In this document: positions 44,092-54,054 of the stretch, piece after piece
Numbering within the stretch: the first letter of the stretch is position 1
Layout: every line of letters begins with the position of its first letter
Assembly (NCBI RefSeq): GCF_027943255.1
Contig: NC_072897.1
Span: forward strand, 18,848,044 to 18,912,043
Reading direction: 5' to 3'
From: Anastrepha obliqua
Lineage: Eukaryota > Arthropoda > Insecta > Diptera > Tephritidae
Length of the DNA stretch: 64,000 nucleotides
Translations under genes and position numbers: made by a program
Notes under the pieces: generated by a model
Seen by the model: the letters and a program-made list of their open reading frames with translations, nothing else
What the model was told of the DNA's origin: nothing
The model's database searches: none

Positions 44092-46402
44092 TGTACATAT
44101 GCATGTATGCCCAATAACCTTGACTTATGTAGGTACACATGTCACAGCACATCACATTCTTACAAGAAATCAAATACACATACTCACTAGTGAACGAGTT
44201 TCTTCCTAACAAGTGCAAAAACAATTCTGCTCTATGTATGCATATACATATACCCACTTTATGTCGCCCGAAGCTAAAATTTAAGCCTAGCGACTACAAA
44301 AACAAAATACATTCGTAGACGCAGTCGCAACGGCCATGATTCTATCAGCGACGGCGCTGAACAATTTAGAACAAAAATAAAAAGTTCATTCATAAGTTTG
44401 AGCTCATATTTCAATTTCATTCATAAAACGAGCCGCCCATATGCCAATTTTCGCGACCATTCGAAAATAGTCAATATTGGAATATTTCGCGTGGAATTAT
44501 TTGCTAATATTTGATAAATCTTGAATTTTTGTCATGTCGAGTGGCCGCGGCTCCGTATGTATGTATGCACCCTTATATGTATGTAAATATGTCTTCTAAC
44601 TGTTCGACAGTCGCGAGTTAATGCGACTTAGATTCCTTGAACAAATCCAGCGAATCACACATTTCTGTTCGCAAAGCCGCATATATGTACCCTATGATCA
44701 AAAAGTACCGGGAATGTTTAAATAAAACATAACAGAGTTAAATTTAAGGCAAATTTATATTATCTCCTTCAAAATATGACCCGTCTAAAGCAACACACAT
44801 GTGCCAACGTTTAACCCAGTCCTCCAAACACCCCCGACAGGCCGACATGGCCTTCAGCTCCTTCGTTGTATTCTCTTTGATCTTTTTGATCGGTGCGCTG
44901 GCACGTTATCATCTCGCAAAATCCAAGAATTGTTTGCTCACATTTCCGGCCGTTTGCAACATACAGCATCTCTCAAAGGCTTCAAAACGGATAAATAATA
45001 TTCTTTATTGACTGTCTGGTCCGATGGAAGGTACTCATGGTGCACTACGCCTTGGCAATCGAAGAAAACAGTCAACATCACCTTCCCGGTTCTTTTTGCT
45101 CGTAGGGTATACATATCCCATCTTCTCACTGACGGACAAGAAGACGGTCGCAGTTGTTGATTTTTGTATGCATACATTTTGCGTTCGCTGAAGGTTTGTG
45201 TATATTATATTTATTAATATTTATATACATATGCGTGTATGCGCGTTTGGCTTTCTGGATGCATCCATGGATATTAGAATATTTTCTCATCAATATGTGT
45301 ATGTAAGTAGTTCAGATTTGACTGAAGAGATTAAATATAGGAATGCATATTCATACGATTGCCTTTATGGCTATTTTACATATAAATTCAAAAAGAGTAT
45401 GAATAATGTTATATAGAAAATAAATTTTTAAATAACTGGTATTAGAAAAACCTGAATACACTATTTTAAATCAATTCTAATTAAACCAAATACAAAAAAT
45501 TAAATAAAAGTATCGAACAAAGAAAAGTGGGTACAGGACTTGAACTTGAGTCAAATATGGGACGATGTACTGCATATACGACACGTCTTTCACGATTGCG
45601 CTAATCTATAATTACTAATAAACTTTTCTAAATCACTCATTTATTCGATTCGCAGTTTTATATGCACATATTCTGCGTTAGTTGAAAGTTTGTATGCGTA
45701 ATTATATGCATATGTATGTATGTGTGTATGCGCGTTTGGCTTTCTGGACGGATATTAGAATGATATTTTCTCATCAATATAATTTGGATTTGATGAAAGA
45801 GATTAAAGACATATGTACATATTTTCTGTTTTGATTGATTTATATAAAAATCAGGTCATATCCAGTATGAACTATTTTATACCGAAAAGAAATTTCCATT
45901 TATGAAATACAAAAAAAACAGTATTTTAAAGAAATTTTAATTAAAATAAACTCAAAAATTTTACTAAACTTTCCTGGTTTGAATTGTAAAAAAAAATGTG
46001 CAAGAAAAAAAATATGACTTCAGTACTAGAACCTCAATTAAATACGTGCCAAAAAACAAAACGAATAATTCCGCCGACTTTAGCTTCTGCACCACAAATT
46101 AACTACCGCGCGGCCTTCTTAATCGCAAATTTATTCGCTTCGCTGTGGGCAGGAAATAAGTCGATTTCCTTAGTAGTGTGCCGAAAAATCTTATGAAATT
46201 CCTCAATAGTTTGGTAAACGCAGAAAAAATCTGAATTCCCGTCCTAGCGTGGTAAGTAAATATAGAAACCCTCCACTCGCGTGGTAAATATCTGCAATTC
46301 CCCACTAGTGAGCAAAGTTGAATTTGAAATTACCTTAGTATGAATCTACAAATTAGTACTCGAAAAAAGCTCATTTAACATTTGCTCCTTCTCATCGCAT
46401 TA
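44092..46402 (+). repeat. Forward U fragment of tandem copy A
   Basis: It runs from the Tc1 target site to the unit junction. It carries the 44265 deletion, the conserved GCCGCGGCTCCGTATG block, deleted mariner copy 6, the tRNA-like boxes and most of the right terminus. No gene is present. Confidence 0.75.
44688..45109 (-). mobile_element. Internally deleted mariner inside U (copy 6)
   Basis: 422 bp, the same terminal repeats and length as copies 2 and 8, and the same broken C-terminal transposase on the minus strand. Confidence 0.8.
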
Positions 46403-46703
46403 TTTAGAAATTTATTTTCTATATAACATTATTCATACTTCTTGAAAGGCCATGCATATGAATGTGCATTAATGTATGTATGTATGTATTTAATCTCTTC
46501 AGTCAAATCTGAACTACTTACATATACATATTGATGAGAAAATGTTCCAATATTAATGAATGCATCTAGAAAGCCAAACGCGCATACACCCATATGTACA
46601 TATATAAATATATACAAACCTTCAACGAATGCAAAATGTATGCATATAAAAAACAACAACTGCGACCGTCTTCTTGTCCGTCAGTGAAAAGATGGGATAT
46701 GTA

Positions 46704-47102
46704 TACCCTATGAGCAAAAAGAACCGGGAAGGTGATGTTGACTGTTTTCTTCGATTGCCAAGGCATAGTCCACCATGAGTACCTTCCATCGGGCCAGGCA
46801 GTCAATAAAGAATATTATTTATCCGTTTTGAAGCCTTTGAGAGATGCTGTATGTTGCAAACGGCCGCAAATGTGAGCAAACAATTCTTGAATTTTGCATG
46901 ATGGTAACGCGCCATCGCACTGATCAAAGAAAATACAACGAAGGAGCTGAAGGCCATGTCGGCCTGCCGGGGGTGTTTGGAGGACTGGGTTAAACGTTGG
47001 CAAATGTGTGTTGCTTTAGACGGGTCATATTTTGAAGGAGATAATATAAATTTGCCTTAAATTTAACTTTGTTTTGTTTAATTTAAACATTCCCGGTACT
47101 TT
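46704..47102 (+). mobile_element. Internally deleted mariner inside U (copy 7), right end truncated
   Basis: The left repeat is TACCCTATGAGCAAAAAGAA. The right end stops at CCCGGTACTT and joins TGCGGCTTTGCGG, so the outer about 28 bp that other copies have are lost. Confidence 0.75.
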
Positions 47103-47224
47103 GCGGCTTTGCGGGCAGAAATGTGTAATTCGCTGGAATTGTTCTAGGAATCTAAGTCGCATTAACTCGCGACTGTGAACAGTTAGAAGACATATTTACA
47201 TACATATAAGGGTGTATACATATA

Positions 47225-47711
47225 AGTTAAGGTATCCCTTCTGACCGAGCAACCTTTTACTTGCATTTGTATGCTGGGTTAAGCCAACGCATCAGATTGG
47301 ATGTTGGGTTGGGCGGTACAAGTTTCAATGCTCCTAGCAACACCAATAGTGGAATGCAAGTGCAAGGTCTTTGCACTAATATAACAGCAAAGCAACAAAT
47401 TGCCCATACCGTTGCCTATTGTTCATAGTGCCAGCAGTTATGAAGATCACCTTTGCAAGAATAGCATAGGTCAGTTGAAGGTGAGACTAGCAAAAACCAG
47501 TTGTGGGTGCTGGCATTGTTGTTGGGACATGCCCGCTAAAGATTGCAAAGGCAACAGCAATTGCGGGCAATGGGAGTTGGATGGTCAGCGATCGTTTAAT
47601 ACAAAAGTGAACGTACGAAAGGCGAGTCATATCGCTCAAACATTTAACTTTATATTGTGCTCAAAAAAATGAAATAAAGTATATAGAAAAAATAAACGAT
47701 TACAATTAATT
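47225..47711 (+). repeat. 5' LTR of the Gypsy element
   Basis: It starts AGTTAAGGTATCCC and ends ACAATTAATT; 487 bp. AATAAA at about 47673-47678 is the likely poly(A) signal. It differs from the 3' LTR (491 bp) only by a few substitutions and a 4 bp indel near the end. A 90-codon open frame inside both LTRs shows no family resemblance and is probably not a gene. Confidence 0.9.
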
Positions 47712-47725
47712 GGCGCCCAACTCGC
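47711..47725 (+). promoter_or_regulatory. Primer binding site, tRNA-Lys type
   Basis: TGGCGCCCAACTCGC follows the LTR directly, with its first T shared with the LTR end. TGGCGCCCAAC complements the 3' end of tRNA-Lys and is the type used by gypsy. Confidence 0.75.
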
Positions 47726-47733
47726 AGCGATAA

Positions 47734-47900
47734 AAAGGACTACATAATCCTGAGAGGCTGCTCTACCCGAAGCAATAAAGGACCATAGAATCCCGAGAAG
47801 CTACTCAACACAAAAGGACTACATAATCCTGAGAAGCTGCTCTACCCAAAGCAATAAAGGACCATAGAATCCCGAGAAGCTACTCAACACAAAAGGACCA
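47734..47900 (+). repeat. Two tandem 78 bp repeats in the Gypsy leader
   Basis: AAAGGACTACATAATCCTGA starts at about 47735 and again 78 bp later at about 47813, and AAAGGACCACGTGACC begins a third partial copy near 47891. Each unit itself has two related halves (TACATAATCCTGAGA and CATAGAATCCCGAGA). The rest of the leader, to 48421, is AT-rich and non-coding. Confidence 0.75.
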
Positions 47901-48421
47901 CGTGACCTAAAGAAAGGAACTTTCATTAATATTAGGCATCCAAAAAAGTGTAAGTGGTTTTCAAATTATGTTTAAAGTGGACTAAATTTTGAGTGTAAGA
48001 TTAAATAATAATACAAAAGAAAGTTAAAAAAGATTTTTGAATTTAAAACGTGTTGATAAAAGGTGCACATTTTGTGTTCAAACACAATTTCAAACTAAGT
48101 CTTGGTTTTTCTTGACAAACTTAAAGTTTTAAAACAAAAAAGTTTTTTATAATTTCAATAAAAATTAAGGGAAGAATATTTCAAATTCGTAAGATTCAAA
48201 ATATTAAAAAAAAACACTCTTTCATACCCTTTTTGATTTAAATCTAGTTTTTCTATTTTTTTTTTAAGAAATCCGTCTTGTATGAGTGGTTCCTTGCTCT
48301 CTTAACACTTTTGGTTGAAACTCAAAAGTATTTCATAACCAATTTTTTGCCGCTTTTGATGCGCTGAACTTTTTAAAGTGCATTTTGCTTTATCTTAGAC
48401 AACTAATTCCTTAAGGATAAA

Positions 48422-49621
48422 ATGAGTGTAAGTAGAGAAGATGTGCTCGAAATTGTTAACCAAGCCAATGCGCGCACTAAATCGGAATTATTAGAACAGC
48501 TTAGTCAGCTAACTTTAGGTGTTGGCAGGTTACAACCACCTAGCGTTGAACCGCACCTACCAGTTTCTATAGATCCATTGGTTCAAGATAATGCAAGTTT
48601 AGATTTGATTAAGTCCTTGCCCGAATTCAAGGGTAATTCTGCTTCATACCCAGGTTGGCGAAGTGCCGCACAATTCGCCATGAATTACTATAAAGAGGGT
48701 TCGGAAAGGTATTATATTGCCATGGGCATATTTCGAAATAAAATTATCGAATCTGCTACTTCCACTCTAGCTTCCTTTAATACAGTATTGAATTTTAAAG
48801 CAATAATTTCAAGGCTTGATCAGACTTATTCTGATAAAAGACCTCTATATGTGTTAGAGAACGAGTTAAGCATCTTAAGGCAGGACAATTTGTTCATCAC
48901 TTATTACTATGATAAGGTAGATAAAAAATTATCGATGATTATTAATAAGCAGATAATGACACACAGTGGTAATAATGAGCTCGTAGCAGCTTTGAATGAG
49001 CGGGCTAGAGAAAACGCATTACGCGTATTCATATCTGGTCTTCGAAGACCTTTATGTGATGTATTATTCTCCGCAAGACCTCAAGACCTTCCAACAGCCC
49101 TGGCAGTTGCACAGGAGCTGCAAACTAGCCATAAGCGTTATGAATTCGCCGAAGCTTTCGCATTGGGTAATGCAAATAAACCTAATCGCACTAGACCATT
49201 CATGTACCAATATCAGTCTACAGAGACCAAGAATCATAACTTAAATAAACCAACCCCAATGGAAGTAGATAATGGCTCATGCTTCTATAGGCAACGTAGT
49301 AATTTTCAAAGCTCACCTACTCCACAACAGCCTCATGCCACACAGCAGCCTCATAGCCCTAGATATACTTCTAACTCACGAAATCCAGATCCTCGTCCAG
49401 TGGCTTTTAAGCGTGGTAATGACCGAGAGTTATCTGAACGTTCGCCGGTTCATAAGATTCAGAAGGTTCACTTTATGCCAGAAGTTGAAATATCTTCGAA
49501 TGATCATGAATGTCAAAGTTTCGATGAGTATTATAATCAAAATGACGGTGATCACTATAATTATAATGAAGTTGATGTAACAGTTTCGGAAATTGGTGAT
49601 GAGATCAACTATTTAAACTGA
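48422..49621 (+). CDS. gag: Gypsy gag, capsid protein
   Basis: The frame encodes 399 residues that would assemble the virus-like particle. It begins MSVSREDVLEIVNQANARTK. Residues about 60-260 look like a retroviral-type capsid (LIKSLPEFKGNSASYPGWR, then helix-rich segments such as ALNERARENALRVFISGLRR). The C-terminal third is rich in N, Q, P and H. No CCHC zinc knuckle is visible, as in several insect Gypsy groups. The ATG at 48422 is preceded by AAGGATAAA. The stop TGA at 49619-49621 follows directly after the heptamer TTTAAAC, so a share of ribosomes should slip into pol. Confidence 0.88.
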   Translation: MSVSREDVLEIVNQANARTKSELLEQLSQLTLGVGRLQPPSVEPHLPVSIDPLVQDNASLDLIKSLPEFKGNSASYPGWRSAAQFAMNYYKEGSERYYIAMGIFRNKIIESATSTLASFNTVLNFKAIISRLDQTYSDKRPLYVLENELSILRQDNLFITYYYDKVDKKLSMIINKQIMTHSGNNELVAALNERARENALRVFISGLRRPLCDVLFSARPQDLPTALAVAQELQTSHKRYEFAEAFALGNANKPNRTRPFMYQYQSTETKNHNLNKPTPMEVDNGSCFYRQRSNFQSSPTPQQPHATQQPHSPRYTSNSRNPDPRPVAFKRGNDRELSERSPVHKIQKVHFMPEVEISSNDHECQSFDEYYNQNDGDHYNYNEVDVTVSEIGDEINYLN

Positions 49622-49669
49622 GATCGCTCCTGCCGTTTATTACCAAAAAAGGCAGAAACGGTCAGGAGC
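49612..49669 (+). promoter_or_regulatory. Programmed -1 ribosomal frameshift signal between gag and pol
   Basis: The slippery heptamer T TTA AAC (49612-49618) is in the correct phase with the gag codons TTA and AAC and directly precedes the gag stop TGA. After a 7-base spacer comes a hairpin: GCTCCTGCCGTTT (49626-49638) pairs with AAACGGTCAGGAGC (49656-49669), 13 pairs with one bulged T and a 17-base loop. A -1 slip moves ribosomes exactly into the pol frame, which is open from codon 49618 onward. Heptamer, spacer and stem all match the classic retroviral design. Confidence 0.9.
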
Positions 49670-52647
49670 TCCGATTTCTTATTGACACAGGTACATCCAA
49701 AAACTACATTAAACCATTACCATTTCTTCAAGGCGTCAAAACCTTGAAAAGCGGTTTTAATCTAAAATCGATAAACGGTGAAAATATCATTAATCAAAAA
49801 TGTCAAGTAAACATTTTAGAAAATACCTCAACGTTTTACTTATTATCCACCCTAAACACGTTTGACGATGCAAAAATCGACACTGTAAGAGGCTATTTAT
49901 TTTACCGGAATGGTAAAGTCAAAATATGCTTTCTTTCATGTGAGCAGGTAAACCTAATTACCATTTCAGAAGACTCAGTACCAATAAAATTTCAGTCCAA
50001 ATTCCGCAACATTATAAATAAAAATGTTAATGCTTTTGCTGATCCCGACAGGGCATTACCGTTTAATACAAGAGTCCAGGCGCGTATCCGCACAACTACA
50101 GAAGAACCAATTTACACTAAAAGCTATCCCTATCCGATATCAGTAGCCCCATTCATTAATAATGAAATTAAATCGCTTCTTAAAGATAGCATAATCCAAG
50201 AATCCTGTTCGCCTTACAATTCCCCTGTGCACGTTGTGTCGAAGAAAGGTGTTGATGATAGTGGAAAATCCAATTTACGTATGGTAATTGATTTTAGGAA
50301 AATCAACGAAAAAACGATTCCTGACCGATACCCCATCCCGGATACGTCTGTAATATTAGCTAATCTGGGAAGTTCGAAATTTTTTACAACTTTGGACTTA
50401 AAATCAGGCTTCCACCAGATAATTATGTGTGAGCAGGGCAGACAAAAAACAGCGTTTAGTATCAATAATGGGAAATATGAATTTTGTCGGTTACCATTCG
50501 CCCTGCGAAACGCGCCTAGCATATTCCAAAGAAATATCGACGACGTGCTGCGCGATGTAATAGGGAAATTCTGTCATGTATATGTCGATGATATAATCAT
50601 ATACTCTCGAAATGAGGAATCGCATTTGGAGCATATCGATTATATTCTACAAAAGCTAGAAAATGCTGGAATGAGAGTGTCACCGGAAAAGTCGAAATTT
50701 TTCAAAACCGAAGTCGAATTCCTAGGGTTTCTTGTTTCACAAAAAGGCATTAAAACTTGTCCAGACAAAGTCCATGACATAATCAATTACGAACAACCAG
50801 AAACGCTGCGTGCCTTGCGTTCATTCCTCGGTCTGTCAGGGTATTATCGACGTTTTGTGAGAGATTATGCCTCCATTGTTAAACCATTAACCCTTTACCT
50901 TCGCGGTGAAAATGGGCAAGTTGGTACCAAAGCTTCGAAACAGACAAAAATCACTTTCGACACAGAAGCTCTACGCGCATTTGAAAAGATCAAGCATATA
51001 TTAGCATCTGAAGAAGTTTTACTTCAATATCCCAATTACAATCAGCCATTCGAGCCTACGACTGATGCCTCGTCCAAGGCATTAGGAGCGGTTTTATCAC
51101 AAAGGGGTCGTCCCATAACGATGATTTCCAGAACGCTTTCAGCGACTGAAGAAAATTATGCTGTTAATGAGCGTGAATTACTTGCCATTGTGTGGGCGTT
51201 AAAAAAACTTCGCCATTATCTATATGGGATAAAAGATATCAAAATCTTTACTGACCACCAACCCCTTATATTTGCGATCTCAGAAAAAAATCCCAATAGC
51301 AAAATGAAACGATGGCGTGCGTTTATTGAGGAATTTTCCCCAAAGTTTTATTATAAGCCCGGAAGCGAAAATAAAGTAGCTGACGCACTTTCAAGGCAGT
51401 TTTCTCACAATTTAAATGAGACCGAATCAGCTGAAACAGTCCATAGTGAAGTATCGTCCAGTAATGTGATAAAGACAATCAAGAATCCAATAAATCAATT
51501 CAAAAATCAACTATTGATATCGAAATCAGGCTCATGCAGTAAAAGTACAAAGATACTTTTTCAAAAAATGATTAGACACACAATCACATACGACTCAATT
51601 GAAGGCCTTATTCAGTGTTTAAAGGGTGTTATAAACTATAATGTTACCAATGGTATACACTGCGATCTTCCCACACTGGGTGAAATACAGAGCTCGATAT
51701 TACTAGCTTTTCCCGGTATTAAATTTGTTCATACTGAACTCCTCGTTATAGATTTAAGCAATAAGAATGACCAACTCGAAGCAGTAGTAACAGAGCACAA
51801 TAGAGCCCATCGTGGCTTACATGAAAATTATCAGCAAATTTCTCGCGAGTACTATTTTCCAAACATGAAATATTTACTTAAAACAACGATCACAAATTGC
51901 AAGATATGTTTGGAAAATAAGTATCAACGTAAGCCACCTGATGCATTGATAGGTCAAACTCCTATTCCTACTAAATTAGGGGAAATCCTTCATGTCGATG
52001 TTTTTATAATTTCCAAGTATTTATTTCTGACCTGTATTGACAAACTATCAAAATTTGCCATTGTGAAACCTATAGCATCCAGATCTATGATCGACATAAA
52101 AAATGCGCTTTTAGAAACTTTGCTCGTATTCAAAGATACTAAAACTATCGTTTCCGATAACGAAAAAGCCTTTCAATCGAACACGATTATGACACTGCTC
52201 CGAGATAATTTTTCCATAGCGCAGTTTTTTATACCAACCCTCCACAGCGAAAGTAATGGACAGGTGGAGCGGCTCCATTCCACGTTGCTAGAAATTATTC
52301 GATGTATTAAGAACCAGCAGCAAATTGATGATGTTACCGAGTTAGTATTACTAGCAACACACAAATACAATTGTAGTATTCACTCCGTGATTAATGCTAA
52401 GCCAATTGACGTATTTCACGAAAGCTCAGAAGAAAATTTAGAAAATCTAAGGAAAAGGTTAGCTGCAGCACAAGAAAAAACCATTCAAAGGTGTAATGTA
52501 AAAAAGTCAATGAGAACATATTATCCCGGGGAAAAAGTTTTCTTAAAGCGTAATAAAAGACTTGGCAACAAATTGGATAAAGTTTTTGTAGAAAAGGTTA
52601 TCCAGAAGGATATTGGCACCACAGTTTTGATTGACGGCAAAAGTTAA
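49618..52647 (+). CDS. pol: Gypsy pol: protease, reverse transcriptase, RNase H, integrase
   Basis: Read after a -1 slip from gag, pol gives about 1009 residues. Protease: FLIDTGTSKNYI (catalytic D at 49684). Reverse transcriptase: LRMVIDFRKINEKT, LDLKSGFHQI and YVDD at 50581-50592. RNase H: TTDASSKALGAVLSQ, NERELLAIVWALKK and VADALSR. Integrase: zinc-binding H-H-C-C with CKICLENK, then the catalytic DDE as HVDVF, VSDNEKAF and SESNGQVERLHSTL. I see no chromodomain and no inactivating change. There is no good ATG at the front, which fits synthesis only as a Gag-Pol fusion. The stop TAA is inside the 3' LTR (AGTTAAGG), so coding runs up to the last base before the LTR. Activity is plausible. 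Confidence 0.93.
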   Translation: MRSLLPFITKKGRNGQELRFLIDTGTSKNYIKPLPFLQGVKTLKSGFNLKSINGENIINQKCQVNILENTSTFYLLSTLNTFDDAKIDTVRGYLFYRNGKVKICFLSCEQVNLITISEDSVPIKFQSKFRNIINKNVNAFADPDRALPFNTRVQARIRTTTEEPIYTKSYPYPISVAPFINNEIKSLLKDSIIQESCSPYNSPVHVVSKKGVDDSGKSNLRMVIDFRKINEKTIPDRYPIPDTSVILANLGSSKFFTTLDLKSGFHQIIMCEQGRQKTAFSINNGKYEFCRLPFALRNAPSIFQRNIDDVLRDVIGKFCHVYVDDIIIYSRNEESHLEHIDYILQKLENAGMRVSPEKSKFFKTEVEFLGFLVSQKGIKTCPDKVHDIINYEQPETLRALRSFLGLSGYYRRFVRDYASIVKPLTLYLRGENGQVGTKASKQTKITFDTEALRAFEKIKHILASEEVLLQYPNYNQPFEPTTDASSKALGAVLSQRGRPITMISRTLSATEENYAVNERELLAIVWALKKLRHYLYGIKDIKIFTDHQPLIFAISEKNPNSKMKRWRAFIEEFSPKFYYKPGSENKVADALSRQFSHNLNETESAETVHSEVSSSNVIKTIKNPINQFKNQLLISKSGSCSKSTKILFQKMIRHTITYDSIEGLIQCLKGVINYNVTNGIHCDLPTLGEIQSSILLAFPGIKFVHTELLVIDLSNKNDQLEAVVTEHNRAHRGLHENYQQISREYYFPNMKYLLKTTITNCKICLENKYQRKPPDALIGQTPIPTKLGEILHVDVFIISKYLFLTCIDKLSKFAIVKPIASRSMIDIKNALLETLLVFKDTKTIVSDNEKAFQSNTIMTLLRDNFSIAQFFIPTLHSESNGQVERLHSTLLEIIRCIKNQQQIDDVTELVLLATHKYNCSIHSVINAKPIDVFHESSEENLENLRKRLAAAQEKTIQRCNVKKSMRTYYPGEKVFLKRNKRLGNKLDKVFVEKVIQKDIGTTVLIDGKS

Positions 52648-53132
52648 GGTATCCCTTCTGACCGAGCAACCTTTTACTTGCATTTGTATGCTGGGTTAAG
52701 CCAACGCATCAGATTGGATGTTGGGTTGGGCGGTACAAGTTTCAATGCGCCTAGCAACACCAATAGTGGAATGCAAGTGCAAGGTCTTTGCACTAATATA
52801 ACAGCAAAGCAACAAATTGCCCATACCGTTGCCTATTGTTCATAGTGCCAGCAGTTATGAAGATCACCTTTGCAAGAATAGCATAGGTCAGTTGAAGGTG
52901 AGACTAGCAAAAACCAGTTGTGGGTGCTGGCATTGTTGTTGGGACATGCCCGCTAAAGATTGCAAAGGCAACAGCAATTGCGGGCAATGGGAGTTGGATG
53001 GTCAGCGATCGTTTAGTACAAAAGTGAACGTACGAAAGGCGAGTCATATCGCTCAAACATTTAACTTTATATTGTGCTCAAAAAAATGAAATAAAGTACA
53101 TATATAGAAAAAATAAACAATTACAATTAATT
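52642..53132 (+). repeat. 3' LTR of the Gypsy element
   Basis: 491 bp, starting AGTTAAGG and ending AATTAATT. It differs from the 5' LTR at only about three substitutions plus an inserted ACAT-like 4 bases near 53098. The purine tract before it is weak (GACGGCAAA). Confidence 0.9.
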
Positions 53133-53136
53133 TATA

Positions 53137-54054
53137 TACGGAGCCGCGGCCACTCGACATGACAAAAATTCAAGATTTATCAAATATTGGCAAACAATTC
53201 CGCGCGATATATTCCAATATTGACTATTTACGAATGGTCGCGAAAATTGGCATATTTGCGGCTCGTTTTATGAATGAAATTGAAATATGAGCTCGAACTT
53301 ATGAATGAACTATTTGTTTTTGTTATAATTGTTCAGCGCCGTCGCTGGTAGAATCATGGCCGCTGCGACTGCGTCTACGAAAATTTTTGTTTTTGTAGTC
53401 GCTAGGCTTAGATTTTAGCTTCGGGCACCATGCGCATGTGAGGTATGTGTTTTTTTTGTGTTCCAGAACATTTAAAACGAAAAAAAATTAATAAAAAAAA
53501 GTTTGCGCCGGGAATTGAAATCGAGTCTAACATGTGGCGAGGAAAAATAGGCGGTGCGTTTATTTCTTCGACTGCTTATTTTTTTACCATTGTGTTACTT
53601 TTGAAATGATAAGCGGATACATAAAATTTATTACAAATTTTTTTACGATTACATTAAAAAAAAAAAAATTTCAAAACGAAAAAAAAAATTTGCGCCGAGA
53701 ATTGATGCCGAGTCACGTGGGGAGGATAAATACGCAGAGCGTTAATTTCTGCGCCTGCGTTATGAACAAAAGGTTTGTGATGTCTACGTAGATATGTATG
53801 CGCGCGACGCGAATAAGTTTTAATAAATTTTGAAAGTAATTCATGAAGTTTTTCATTACATACATTCATACTCTTTATGTACATAAATGATGGTATATGA
53901 CTATATATATAATATGTATGTATGTACATGTCAATACGAGGTATTTGCGTTCAGAAAATAAAACGGTTTAAGATAAATCAACACTTATTTTATATTTTAT
54001 GTCACTTTATAGTTAATGTATTCGACAGCATTTACATACATATGTATGTATGTG
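53137..54054. repeat. U sequence between Gypsy and mariner in tandem copy B
   Basis: 53137 to about 53480 is inverted U, and from there to 54054 it is forward U from GTTTGCGCCGGGAATTG. It matches 40170-41066 closely. No gene is present; the A-rich runs differ in length. Confidence 0.75.

Larger units (their letters stand above)
39317..46402. repeat. Tandem 7.09 kb composite unit, copy A
   Basis: The unit consists of an inverted U fragment (39317 to about 40495), a forward U fragment from AAGTTTGCGCCGGGAATTG, a mariner, a Tc1-like element and the rest of a forward U. It ends in CATCGCATTA. The next unit begins with the same TTTAGAAATTTATTTT as this one. A shared deletion joins ACTTTATGT to CGCCCGAAG at about 44265. 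Confidence 0.8.
47221..53136 (+). mobile_element. Complete Gypsy-type LTR retrotransposon
   Basis: The element (47225-53132, 5908 bp) is flanked by the 4 bp duplication TATA (47221-47224 and 53133-53136). Removing it gives GTATACATATATACGG, exactly the sequence at 40155-40172 of tandem copy A. It has two LTRs, a Lys-type primer binding site, gag, a -1 frameshift signal and pol with protease, RT, RNase H and integrase. No env gene is present. The near-identical LTRs and open frames mark it as the youngest insertion here. The TATA target resembles that of 17.6/297-type elements. Confidence 0.93.

Noticed and set aside
47400..47672. 90-codon open frame inside both Gypsy LTRs (also 52817-53089)
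   Set aside because: It lies wholly within the LTR, matches no family and is preserved only because the LTRs are nearly identical.
47225..53132. An env gene that would make the Gypsy element an errantivirus
   Set aside because: Pol runs directly into the 3' LTR, leaving no room for a third gene.
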